Origin: DASXQK01 sp963757155
GTDB lineage: Bacteria; Pseudomonadota; Alphaproteobacteria; Dongiales; Dongiaceae
Length of the DNA: 64,000 nucleotides
Assembly: GCA_963757155.1 (NCBI GenBank)
Contig: CAVWQS010000025.1
Span: forward strand, 1 to 64,000
Direction: 5' to 3'
The notes beneath the pieces are model-generated. The model did no database searches. It was not told where the DNA came from and saw only the letters and a program-made list of their open reading frames with translations. The position numbers and the translations under genes are program-made. Below, one piece after another: positions 46,952 to 55,075 of this stretch. The stretch's first letter is position 1; each line of letters starts with the position of its first letter.

Positions 46952-47522
46952 GGCATCTCCCTGTCGCGGCTTCCATCACGGACATCTCGCGCCAGCTGTC
47001 CTCCCGGACAGCGGACCAGAAGGGGTCCCCGTTTGATTCGAGCTCGAAGCGGAGAATGCAGCGTCCGAAAACGGCTACAAGAACTCGATCTGGGCTCCAG
47101 CCCCTCAGTGCCAAAGGCGTCAAGGGACTCAATTTTACATTCGCCATGCTGATGTCGCGGAAATAGTTCACCAGATCGCCCCATGGATCGGTAAGGCGGG
47201 CGATGGCCGCAAATGAATTTAGATTGACCGTCCATCAGGGACGCTTGAGCTATGCGCGTAGGCACCGTCGGTCTAGTCACGCCGGATGCGTGACCGTCGC
47301 ACTTCTTAGCTGTGCCTCGGCCGCTGTCATCCAATCCCCGGCGCCCTCGTGACGGGGCGGCCTCCGAAGGGTGATGGTGAAACTCACTGGAATTTTCAAC
47401 CAATCATTTCGGCGGCGGTCCAGAGAACGTCCGCCGGCGCCCCGCCGGCAGGCAGGCGCTGCCAGGTCATGGGGCCGGTGGAGAGGGTGAGCTGGTCACC
47501 CGGGGGGCGTCGACCGGCGACT
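46952..47522. other. 571-bp stretch without a supported gene
   Basis: A minus-strand frame from 47171 has a protein-like start (NYFRDISMANVKLSPLTPLA) but runs antisense into the ATPase 3' end and has no recognised domain or ribosome site. I see no FixK box, hairpin or RNA gene here. Confidence 0.3.
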
Positions 47523-47975
47523 TCAGGAAACGATTAAGCACGGAATGCCGACGAGTTGGACAACCTTCTGCGAAACACTGCCTAGCAACAGCCCCGATAG
47601 CTTGCCCGTGCCGCGCCGACCTAGCACCACGAGGTCTACCCGGCGCGCCTTAGCGATGGACACGATGATCTCTGCGGGATCACCGATCTCGCACAAGGTC
47701 TCCACTTCGGCCACGGCCTTCTCCTTCGCGCATGCCTCCGCCGGCTTCATAACATCTCGACCGCATTGCTGAAGTATCTCGTACTCGGTCCGCTCCAGGT
47801 GCTCCATGCGGGCCAGATTGGCCAGCTCGTTCCGAACCTTCCCATCGTAGATAGGAGGCACTATGTGGAGAATTAGAAGCTTCGCTCCGTATTGGCCGGC
47901 TAGGTCGCATGCCATTACTGTGGTCCGGGCAGCATGCTCCGATGTGTCCAAAGCCACCAAGATTGTTCGAAACAT
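47523..47975 (-). CDS. Universal stress protein, single UspA domain
   Basis: 150 residues, intact. MFRTILVALDTSEHAARTTV at the start, RNELANLARMEHLERTEYEI in the middle and the nucleotide loop GRRGTGKLSGLLLGSVSQKV. It is closely related to the Usp at 16572-17027. The ATG at 47975 is preferred because GGAGGGGG lies 2-3 bp upstream and it gives the canonical N-terminus. It is the last gene at the right end of the island. The 376 bp to its right (47976-48352) show no gene. Confidence 0.94.
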   Translation of the reverse strand: MFRTILVALDTSEHAARTTVMACDLAGQYGAKLLILHIVPPIYDGKVRNELANLARMEHLERTEYEILQQCGRDVMKPAEACAKEKAVAEVETLCEIGDPAEIIVSIAKARRVDLVVLGRRGTGKLSGLLLGSVSQKVVQLVGIPCLIVS

Positions 47976-48352
47976 AACCCCCTCCAGAGTGTCATCGGAG
48001 GTGGATATCACCTGCTAGGCAGTCTAGCAGTACACTATAAGGAACGGCCACTGCAAGAGAACCTCGAATGGACAAGAGGCGAACCTGCGGTGGCCTCTGG
48101 AGTGAGAACTGCGACAATCGAACGTTGGGCAGCAGTAACGCGGTGCAGCGCTGATGAACAACGGAGGGGGCGACCCTGGCAGACCCGGACGGGGAAGCGA
48201 CAGCGCCCCATTACCATCCTGAGCGATTTCGGCGAACATAGGAAAAGGAATTTGCTATGGCTCGATCTGGAAGAGCCTCAGCGGTGTCACTCCAGGAGAT
48301 CAGCAGGAGAGGTGACGCGTCGTTAGCCAGAAAGCCGCCTACGCTAGTTGTC

Positions 48353-48555
48353 CTTATCGGAAATCAAATCCGACGTATTGCTGATGCAGTCCACCGAGAT
48401 GCGGCTTCGCGAAAATAGTCCGACGCCTTGAACGTCGCGCGAAACGGGCGCGTCCTTGTTCAGTGACAGATGCCTGCGGGCCTCATTGTAGTACGTCGTG
48501 TACGATAGCAGCAGGTGCTGAAGATGACGCTCGCCAAGTACCAGGACACGGTTAG
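48353..48555 (-). pseudogene. Transposase C-terminal relic (rve-type IS) at the island edge
   Basis: Read on the minus strand from 48555: VLVLGERHLQHLLLSYTTYY, NEARRHLSLNKDAPVSRDVQ and then, with a one-base shift, the tail GLHQQYV. This matches the end of the same transposase family seen at 19240-19473; the last 40 bases are nearly identical to the reverse complement of 19445-19485. The relic abuts the right inverted-repeat arm (48564), so an IS may mark the join. Confidence 0.75.
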
Positions 48556-48563
48556 ATAGCGGT

Positions 48564-49462
48564 CCTCGAGCTTGCCGGTTTTCCCGTCGGGAACCTCCTT
48601 CGAGAGGCCGGCCAGCGCCGATGGCGTTTGCACGAGCGAATCCGCGCGCCTGCGCCGAATGCCGGAAGGTGGGCGTGAAGTATGTTTCGGCAAGGGACGG
48701 AAAACCGGGGGGGGTAATTTATTTTTTTTAATGAGTTCAGGGACCGGGGCTACCAGCACAATTTTCTCAAAACGGAGTTTGGGCTTTTCGGATCGGCAGG
48801 GTTCCGGCATCTTGCTCCGCATGGGAAAGCGCGGGCCACGGCCTCAGCCGACGACGTTGAAAGCCTTACGCGGGACGATCAGGACGCCGGATCGCCGCCG
48901 CGGCCCCGATGCGCTGGCCCCGGGCGGCCGGCTCGTCGCGCCGAAGTATTTCACTGCCGTCATGCGGAAGCGCTGGCGGCAAATCCTCCGCGATGCCCCG
49001 TTGAATGTGCTGCGCCCCATCGATAGCGCGATCCTGACCGATTTCGTGGTCAATGAAGCACTCGCCGAGCAAGCACTTGCCGAGTGCGGGGGCGAGCTCG
49101 TAGTGGAGGGCGAAAAGGCCAAGGCGCGAAACCCGTATCTGCTCGTCTACTTCAAGGCGATCGAGGCGAAGCGCGCGGCGATGCGCGAGCTCGGTTTCAC
49201 CCCGAGCGCGCGCGTCGGCTTGCCGATCGACGACAGCGGCGCGGCCGACCCTGAGGATGAGCGATGGCGACGGCTCCTGGAGCTCGCGGAGAGAGGCAAG
49301 GCCGAGCGCGCCCTCCTCATTAAGCGCAGCAAGCGGCGCAAGGCGAAGGTCGCAGCGGAGGACACCGCCCTCATCAAGGCCACGCCGGCGTCCTCGCAGC
49401 CGCAATGAGTTCCTACCTTTCCGCCGAAGTCATTGACGGACGCCCTCGCATAGGCGCCCGCC
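48564..49462 (+). repeat. Right arm of ~0.9-kb inverted repeat flanking the island
   Basis: Reverse-complement partner of 7693-8564. Match begins at CCTCGAG and ends about 55 bp beyond the terminase stop (TAGGCGCCCG). It includes the same pre-terminase leader with AATTTTCT and GGAGTTTGGGCTTTTCGGAT. Point differences and small indels show age rather than a recent copy. Confidence 0.85.
48821..49408 (+). CDS. P27-family phage terminase small subunit (copy 2)
   Basis: 195 residues. The N-terminus and core match copy 1 (KALRGTIRTPDRRRGPDALA, DFVVNEALAEQALAECGGEL, NPYLLVYFKAIEAKRAAMRE); the C-terminal 40 residues differ and are Lys/Ala-rich. The ATG at 48821 is the family start; the frame is open further upstream but that part lies in the leader. 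No other head-packaging gene is adjacent. It points toward the tRNA fragments, in mirror image of copy 1. Confidence 0.85.
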   Translation: MGKRGPRPQPTTLKALRGTIRTPDRRRGPDALAPGGRLVAPKYFTAVMRKRWRQILRDAPLNVLRPIDSAILTDFVVNEALAEQALAECGGELVVEGEKAKARNPYLLVYFKAIEAKRAAMRELGFTPSARVGLPIDDSGAADPEDERWRRLLELAERGKAERALLIKRSKRRKAKVAAEDTALIKATPASSQPQ

Positions 49463-49617
49463 AGCGCCTTGCCGACCTACCCCTGCGCAAACCGCCTACG
49501 GAGGCCGTACAGAGGCGATCAGCCCGGAGGCTGGAAAGAAACTGCCTTGACGCCCCAGATTCCCCTGTCGGAGCGCCGGGCGGGCTTCTGGGCCTAATTC
49601 CGGGGTTCTTATTGTGA
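49405..49617 (+). CDS. Short frame overlapping the terminase stop
   Basis: 70 codons beginning SSYLSAEVIDGRPRIGARQR, with ATG overlapping the terminase stop (ATGA). In phages the large terminase subunit often starts here, but I see no ATPase motif and the frame ends at 49617. It may be the stub of a deleted gene. Only weakly supported. Confidence 0.2.
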   Translation: MSSYLSAEVIDGRPRIGARQRLADLPLRKPPTEAVQRRSARRLERNCLDAPDSPVGAPGGLLGLIPGFLL

Positions 49618-49687
49618 GTCGAACCGTACGCCGGAATAAGGCCTATTCAGCTAACTAGTTGAAATCACAGATATAATATCGATAAAG

Positions 49688-49734
49688 TGGTTGCGGGGGT
49701 GGATTTGAACCTACGACCTTCAGGTTATGAGCCC
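49688..49734 (-). other. tRNA-Met(CAT) 3' fragment (att-like scar)
   Basis: On the minus strand: GGGCTCATAACC (anticodon loop with CAT), variable loop, GTAGGTTCAAATCC (one T missing in the T-stem relative to 3199-3241) and CCCCCGCAACCA. The 5' half is missing. It is inverted relative to the copy at 3199-3241, so the element side of this scar would be to its right. Together the two bracket 46 kb. Confidence 0.8.
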
Positions 49735-49877
49735 GACGTGAAGGCACGGCATCGCTGATTTCCTAAAGAAAGGAGGCGCGGAGCCACCCTTCCAATTCCA
49801 GACCTAAACACCTGTATTCCAATCCGCGTCATGTTGAGATGAAGGAGTACAGACGGTATTCAATTCAAAAAAATTTG

Positions 49878-49947
49878 GAAAATTTTCGCGAGGTGGTCAC
49901 CCGATCATGCCTTGGAGGCAGTACTCGTCCCCCACCTCCCTACCCCC
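49878..49947 (+). repeat. Direct repeat copy 1 beside tRNA-Met fragment
   Basis: A segment of about 70 bp with GAAAATTTTCGCGAGG, GTCACCCG and CCCCCACCTCCCTACCCC resembles 50144-50212. Each copy lies 40-145 bp upstream (minus strand) of a tRNA 3' fragment. Confidence 0.6.
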
Positions 49948-50052
49948 TTGTTGTCCATCACCGTCCCCACGCGTCCAGGGACACCTTTTCCGTATTATCT
50001 CCGTACGAACCAGCAAGTGACTTCAAACGTCTTGCCAAGCTATTGATTTTGT

Positions 50053-50100
50053 TGGCGTCCCCTAGGGGATTCGAACCCCTGTTACCGCCGTGAGAGGGCG
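50053..50100 (-). other. tRNA-Glu(CTC) 3' fragment (att-like scar)
   Basis: On the minus strand the sequence runs CGCCCTCTCACGGCGG (complete anticodon arm, CTC), then AACAGGGGTTCGAATCCCCT (T-arm) and AGGGGACGCCA (acceptor 3' strand and CCA). The matching 5' acceptor strand (GTCCCCT) and D-arm are absent; unrelated sequence precedes it. It is a second tRNA-end scar, 365 bp from the tRNA-Met one and in the same orientation. Confidence 0.8.
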
Positions 50101-50143
50101 AGGTTCTACGAGCACCCAGAGTGGCGCGTCTCCCGAACTTTTA

Positions 50144-50212
50144 GAAAATCTCGCGAGGGGGTAACCCGCTTCGATGAGGCGATAGAATTGCCGCCCCCAC
50201 CTCCCTATCCCC
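50144..50212 (+). repeat. Direct repeat copy 2 beside tRNA-Glu fragment
   Basis: Shares GAAAAT, CTCGCGAGG, TAACCCG and CCCCCACCTCCCTATCCCC with 49878-49947. The region 49618-50402 otherwise contains no supported gene. Confidence 0.6.
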
Positions 50213-50402
50213 GCGCTCTTTTGGCCACTGATCGGGATCTCGGCCGTAACCTCCCTGACGTGCGTTCGCGATCACCTCAGAGCAGGATTTGCAGCGGGGG
50301 GCACCTGGCGGCAAAGGCAGCCCATGGTTGCCTGGCGCTAGCTATGTGCTAGCTAAGTCCGGGGTGGCTTGTCGAAGAATACCCTTAACACCTTGAAATA
50401 AT

Positions 50403-50479
<77 letters not shown>

Positions 50480-50644
50480 ATGCCGCGGGAACCGGCCGCA
50501 CCATAGCGAAAGGCGGATTGGGGGTAAAGCGGGCTGCGCAAGGGCGCCGGACCCCGCAGCCAAAGCTTGCGCCCCATCCCGCCGAGGACAATTATTCGCC
50601 GAAAGAACGGGGGCCGGGGCCGAGCATAGACCCCGGATGGGGGA

Positions 50645-51862
50645 ATGGCGCTTCGACTGGGATCGCGGCGATCGGTACAGCTCCTGGCTCTGGCCGGGCT
50701 CCTCGCCTATATCGCTTGGATCGGCGGGCCCTATCTGCGCTCGATCATCGTCCGCGACGCGGCGGTCACGACCTGGATCAGCTTCACCTCCGCCCCGATC
50801 CGCGGCTATGTGGGCGAGCATCCCCTCTATCCCGGGGAACGGGTCGGCGCCGACGGCCGCATCGTCACCATCAAGGATATCCTGGCCGACCAGACGCCGG
50901 TCATCCGGGCCGAGTCCGAGCTCCTGCGGGCTGAAGAAGAGCTGCACGTGCTGGAGAAGCAGGCCGCCACCTTGCAGCGCCGGGTGGAGAGCCGCGCCGC
51001 CCTCGCCGAGGCCTACGCCGCCGCCTTCAAGCTGGATCTCGATACGCGGATCGTAGCGGCCACGGGCAGGCTCGATTTCATCAAACGCCAGATGATCTTG
51101 CAAACGGCCCAGAACGCCCGGATCGCGAAGCTCGCTGCGGACGGTCATGCGTCGCGCGCCGCCGCGGATGCCGAGGCGCAGGTGGTCGCCGATATGCAGC
51201 GCACGCTGATCGAGCTCCAGGGCGAGCTCGACCGCTCGAACCTGCGCCGGCGGGCCGCGGAGCAAGGCACGCTGCTGCTGGACGACGGCACGGATGCGGC
51301 CATCGCCGCCCGCCGGCTGGACAACGCCCGCCTCGACCTCACCCAGACGGAGGCGGAAATCGTCTCCGCCAAAGTCGATGTCGATTCCGCCCGCAACATC
51401 CTGGCGGCGGCCAAGGCCATCTATGAGAAGACGCGCCGGGCCGAGGTGGCGGCCCCGCCGGGCGCCATGGTCTGGAGCCTCCTCACCGCGCCGGGCTCCG
51501 CCGTGGAGCCGGGCTCGCCGGTGGCGAGCTGGATCGATTGCGGTGCCATGCTGGTCGATGTGCCGGTATCGGATGTCGAGCTCGCTCTCCTGAACAAGGG
51601 AGCGGTGGCGAATGTCGTGCTGGAGGGCGAAGAGCGGGTGCGCCGCGGCACCGTGGTGCTCACCCGCGGCGGCGCGGCGACCATCGGGAGGGAGGATCTG
51701 GCGGCGATCGCCAAAGGCCGCTATCCCGGGATCGGCCAGGTGCTGGTCAAGCTCGAACCCACACCCGCCGATATCGAGGCCTGCCCCGTGGGCCACGCCG
51801 CCTATGTCGATTTTCCCCAGGTGGGGCTGATCCAGATCCTGCTCGCGCGGCTGCGGCTCTGA
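50645..51862 (+). CDS. HlyD-family membrane-fusion protein
   Basis: 405 residues. An N-terminal anchor helix (VQLLALAGLLAYIAWIGGPY) is followed by a first lipoyl part (FTSAPIRGYVGEHPLYPGER), a long coiled-coil hairpin (SELLRAEEELHVLEKQAATL to RNILAAAKAIYEK), the second lipoyl half (VAAPPGAMVWSLLTAPGSAV) and a beta-barrel (MLVDVPVSDVELALLNKGAV). The long coiled coil is like EmrA/AaeA adaptors or polysaccharide-linked HlyD proteins. It is followed after 15 bp by a CDF-like gene, so the two are co-transcribed. Transported substrate is unknown. Confidence 0.88.
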   Translation: MALRLGSRRSVQLLALAGLLAYIAWIGGPYLRSIIVRDAAVTTWISFTSAPIRGYVGEHPLYPGERVGADGRIVTIKDILADQTPVIRAESELLRAEEELHVLEKQAATLQRRVESRAALAEAYAAAFKLDLDTRIVAATGRLDFIKRQMILQTAQNARIAKLAADGHASRAAADAEAQVVADMQRTLIELQGELDRSNLRRRAAEQGTLLLDDGTDAAIAARRLDNARLDLTQTEAEIVSAKVDVDSARNILAAAKAIYEKTRRAEVAAPPGAMVWSLLTAPGSAVEPGSPVASWIDCGAMLVDVPVSDVELALLNKGAVANVVLEGEERVRRGTVVLTRGGAATIGREDLAAIAKGRYPGIGQVLVKLEPTPADIEACPVGHAAYVDFPQVGLIQILLARLRL

Positions 51863-51877
51863 AGGCGCTGCCTCGCG

Positions 51878-52789
51878 ATGGCCAAGGCTTCCCCCGTCAC
51901 CCCTCATCAGCGCGAAGAAGAACGCTCGCTGATCTTCGCCCTGACGGCGGACGTCCTTATCATGTTCGTCTTCCTGCTCGTCGGCCTGGTCGGGGGTTCC
52001 CTCACCATCCTGGCGGAGTCCATCCGGATCGTCCTGATGATCGCGATCGAGTTCTTCGCCTTCGCCATCCTGCGCCGGGTCCATCGCGGGACCCTGCCCG
52101 AATTGGAATACGGCACCGGCAAGCTGGAGCAGATCGCCAATCTCGTGATCGGCCTCGGCATGCTGGGCGGCTCGGTCTGGATCTTCTACAAGGCCATGGG
52201 AATCATCGCCGGGGAGGAGGAGCTGGGCACGCCATTCGGCCTCGCGCTGGCCGCCATCGTCGGCGCCATCAACCTCGCCATCAATGTCGTCGCCTGGGAC
52301 GGCATGCGCCGCGCCGCGGAGGCGGAAAGCTCGCTGGTGATGCTGGCCCAGCTGAAGGCGCGGGTCGTGAAGCTCGTCTCATCCCTCTTCGTCATCGTCA
52401 CCATGTCGGTGGCGGCGCTCTCCACCGACAGAGTGGTGGTGGCCTGGGCCGATGTAATCGGCTCCAGCTTCGTGGCGGTGTTCATCTTCATCAATGCCAT
52501 CGACATGCTGAAGTTGGGCCTTCCCGATCTGCTGGACCGCACGGCGGGCAAGCAGGTCCGGGATTCGGTCGAGCGTGTGCTCGCCAGCCAGGCGGGCGAT
52601 TATGGACGGCTCCAGCGCCTGCGCTCGCGGCGCTCCGGCCGGGTCGTTTTCATCGAGCTGGCGCTGGGCTTCGAGCCCAGTCTGAGCATCGCCGAGGTAA
52701 ATCGGCGCGTCGAGGCGCTGAAGGAATCGCTGACCCGCGAGATCGACCATGCCGATGTCTCGGTTCTCGCCTTGCCTGGGGAAGGCTAG
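51878..52789 (+). CDS. CDF-like membrane protein lacking canonical metal ligands
   Basis: 303 residues with six predicted helices and a C-terminal cytoplasmic domain (VVFIELALGFEPSLSIAEVN, RREVEALKESL-like stretch), the CDF layout. The family landmark after TM3 survives (EYGTGKLEQIANLVIGLGML). The TM2 metal-site motif (HxxxD in zinc exporters) is replaced by AESIRIVLM, and the TM5 one by LKARVVKLVSSL. Loss of both implies that it is not an ordinary Zn2+/Fe2+ exporter. Paired with an HlyD-type gene, which is unusual for CDF proteins. The gene is intact. Confidence 0.8.
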   Translation: MAKASPVTPHQREEERSLIFALTADVLIMFVFLLVGLVGGSLTILAESIRIVLMIAIEFFAFAILRRVHRGTLPELEYGTGKLEQIANLVIGLGMLGGSVWIFYKAMGIIAGEEELGTPFGLALAAIVGAINLAINVVAWDGMRRAAEAESSLVMLAQLKARVVKLVSSLFVIVTMSVAALSTDRVVVAWADVIGSSFVAVFIFINAIDMLKLGLPDLLDRTAGKQVRDSVERVLASQAGDYGRLQRLRSRRSGRVVFIELALGFEPSLSIAEVNRRVEALKESLTREIDHADVSVLALPGEG

Positions 52790-52853
52790 CTAGTCTGGCA
52801 GCCGACGCTCTGCCTCGCCGGACCTGGCCGCTCTCCTTTAGCCGGTCACCGCC

Positions 52854-53285
52854 CTACCAGCTCAGGAACATGCCGATCTCGCCCAGGCGGCCTTCGGGGT
52901 AGCTGAGCACCTGGGCCCGCACCTTGAATCCTGCCGGCTGCAGTTCCTTGACGAAGAAGTCATAGGCGTGCTTCGCGAAACCCTCGAGGGAGCTCGGCCA
53001 ATCGGCCTCGCCGTTATTGATGCGCCGGCCCTTGTCGTTGCAATATTCGGCGGGGAACTTGAGCACCTCGATTTCGTGAGCGCCCTGTTCCGCCGCTCGC
53101 CGGACTGCGGCGTTCACCCGCTCCATGACTTGGGGGTGGACGTCGCGCGACATGAAGGCTTCGCGCAGCAACTTCTGCTCTTCCTCGAGCTTCCTGGCGC
53201 GATCGAACTGCTCCTGAACCTTGGCCTTGTGGGCGTTGTCGGTGAGGGCACGAAGATCGCCCGGTGTCACCAGCTTGTCGCTCAT
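52854..53285 (-). CDS. Hypothetical protein
   Basis: 143 residues. The N-terminal half is a charged helix (AHKAKVQEQFDRARKLEEEQ, KLLREAFMSRDVHPQVMERV) and the C-terminal half alpha/beta (AHEIEVLKFPAEYCNDKGRR, ADWPSSLEGFAKHAYDFFVK, GFKVRAQVLSYPEGRLGEIG). It is cytoplasmic, with no known domain. ATG at 53285 preceded by GGAGCGCAGG. Convergent with the CDF-like gene, 64 bp apart, and downstream of the porin on the same strand. Confidence 0.75.
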   Translation of the reverse strand: MSDKLVTPGDLRALTDNAHKAKVQEQFDRARKLEEEQKLLREAFMSRDVHPQVMERVNAAVRRAAEQGAHEIEVLKFPAEYCNDKGRRINNGEADWPSSLEGFAKHAYDFFVKELQPAGFKVRAQVLSYPEGRLGEIGMFLSW

Positions 53286-53364
53286 ATCCTGCGCTCCTGC
53301 TGCGTTGGGTGATGTCCCTCGGCGGACGCGGCTCACCGCGCCGCGTCGCCGCTCGAGGAAGAGG

Positions 53365-54756
53365 CTAGAAATTTATCGCGGTGCCGAAGTCGATCTCCCA
53401 GGCATGGACCTGGCTGGCATTCACGCCCACGACTGTGGGAACCGGAGCGCTCGCGCCGAAGGCAGAGACGTTGCCATAGTTCGTATCGGTATAGGCCACC
53501 TGCCCCTCCAGCGCTATCCCCGGTCCCAGCGCATAGGCCCCGTTGAGCGATACGGCCCAGTACACCTGGTTCGGCGCGGTGGCGAAGGGATTGCCGGTAA
53601 TCACCGCGCCGCTTTGCTGGTAGCTGCCATACAGACCTTGCAGCCCGAAGGACCAGGCGTCGATCGTGTAGCTGCCGCCGGCCGTCACGACCCAGCCGTC
53701 ATCGCCCGAGGCCGCGTTGGTCGCGGCATAGCCGGCATGGGCATAGTTGGTGTAATAGGCGCCCGAGGCCCCGACCGCCCAGGCGCCGAAACCCAGCTGG
53801 AGGCCCAGATTGTACCAGGCCGGCTTGTCGCTGGTCGTGGCGCCCGCGGCGGTATATTGCGTGAAAGCCCATTCCCCGCCGCCGCCCGCGGTCAGCTTCA
53901 CCCCGCCGAAGTCGTGCTCAAAGTCGGCCGCGACCGACAGGATATTGGCGCCGCCGCCGGAAACCGGGGCCGCGACATCGGTCCCATAGGCAAGGCCGCC
54001 CCCGGCGAAGCGGCTGTAGGCCTGTGGCTGGTACGACACGCCGAAGGTGAGGCCGCCGAAATCCGGTGAAAAATAGACGATCTTGTTGCCTTTCAGATCG
54101 ATGCCGTAGCAGGTGCCGATCGAGCCGACCGGCGCCACGCCGAAGGTCGAGAAATAGCCGCCGAGCGGCGGGTTGCCATTCCGCAGGGTGCCACCTCCCG
54201 CATTGCTCACATTGGCCACCCCGGTGGTCTGATTGCGCTGCTGGGCGTAGCCGACATTGCTGAAGGACTCATAGGGGCTGTTGACCCCGAAATTCGAGGT
54301 CACATTGCCCGGATCGAGGATGCAGTCCTGCGACAAGGCCGAATCGGTCTCACCCACCCGGATTTGGCCGAACTTGCCGCTGAAATCGGCGTAGGCCCGC
54401 TCGACCTGGGTCGTGCTGCCGGATTTGAGGACGTTTTCGCCGTTGAGGCCGACCAGCACGCCGACGGTGATTCCGTTGTCGAGGGTCGTCTCGCCCGTGA
54501 AATTGACGCGGATCTCCTGGCGCATCGATACGTTCTGGCGGTCGAAACCACCCAGACCGGCCGTGGTGACCCCGACGCCCTGGGCCAGGGGGCCGGTGCC
54601 GGCGAATTGCGAGGTCGGATTATTGCCGAAGCTGCCGCCGATCGAGTCGCGGTAGAAGCCGGTGATGCCGAGCTTCAGCGCGCTGGCCGCCGATGCCTCG
54701 CCCGCCGCCAGGCCGACTGCGACGAGTGCTGTGGTGCTGCAAAGAAATCGCTTCAT
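53365..54756 (-). CDS. Outer-membrane porin
   Basis: 463 residues. Signal peptide (LCSTTALVAVGLAAGEASA) followed by alternating beta strands of a 16-strand-type general porin: LKLGITGFYRDSIGGSFGNN, MRQEIRVNFTGETTLDNGIT, VERAYADFSGKFGQIRVGET, VSYQPQAYSRFAGGGL, and a terminal aromatic residue (IDFGTAINF) needed for BAM recognition. It is a trimeric porin of the alphaproteobacterial type. It diverges from the AraC gene across a 319-bp intergenic region in which I see no clear regulatory motif. Confidence 0.93.
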   Translation of the reverse strand: MKRFLCSTTALVAVGLAAGEASAASALKLGITGFYRDSIGGSFGNNPTSQFAGTGPLAQGVGVTTAGLGGFDRQNVSMRQEIRVNFTGETTLDNGITVGVLVGLNGENVLKSGSTTQVERAYADFSGKFGQIRVGETDSALSQDCILDPGNVTSNFGVNSPYESFSNVGYAQQRNQTTGVANVSNAGGGTLRNGNPPLGGYFSTFGVAPVGSIGTCYGIDLKGNKIVYFSPDFGGLTFGVSYQPQAYSRFAGGGLAYGTDVAAPVSGGGANILSVAADFEHDFGGVKLTAGGGGEWAFTQYTAAGATTSDKPAWYNLGLQLGFGAWAVGASGAYYTNYAHAGYAATNAASGDDGWVVTAGGSYTIDAWSFGLQGLYGSYQQSGAVITGNPFATAPNQVYWAVSLNGAYALGPGIALEGQVAYTDTNYGNVSAFGASAPVPTVVGVNASQVHAWEIDFGTAINF

Positions 54757-55075
54757 GGGGTCCCCCCGACTGCCATTCGGCCTCTGTTCAGCCGCGCGGG
54801 GGCGAATTTCGAACGGTCGCCTCTGCGCGACTCCGATCGTGCTCTCCCGCTAATTAACTCTTCCCAAATGCATCCTGCTTGATACTTTATGACACTCGCT
54901 GGGGCGGCTCCCTTGGAAGCCGGAACGGGCACTACGGGAGACAGAGTGAAGCGATCGAATCGGCCGCGAATCTGGGAGGGCCGGTCGGTCCCTGCGAGGG
55001 TTCCGTCAGTGAGAGCCGGAGCCTGGAGCTTGCTCGGGCCTGGAAAGTGCGCCGGATAGGAGGCCGGACAGGATA

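Noticed and set aside
46851..47171. A minus-strand gene after the second ATPase
   Set aside because: Overlaps the ATPase C-terminus antisense, has no ribosome site or domain, and composition degrades after the first 75 codons.
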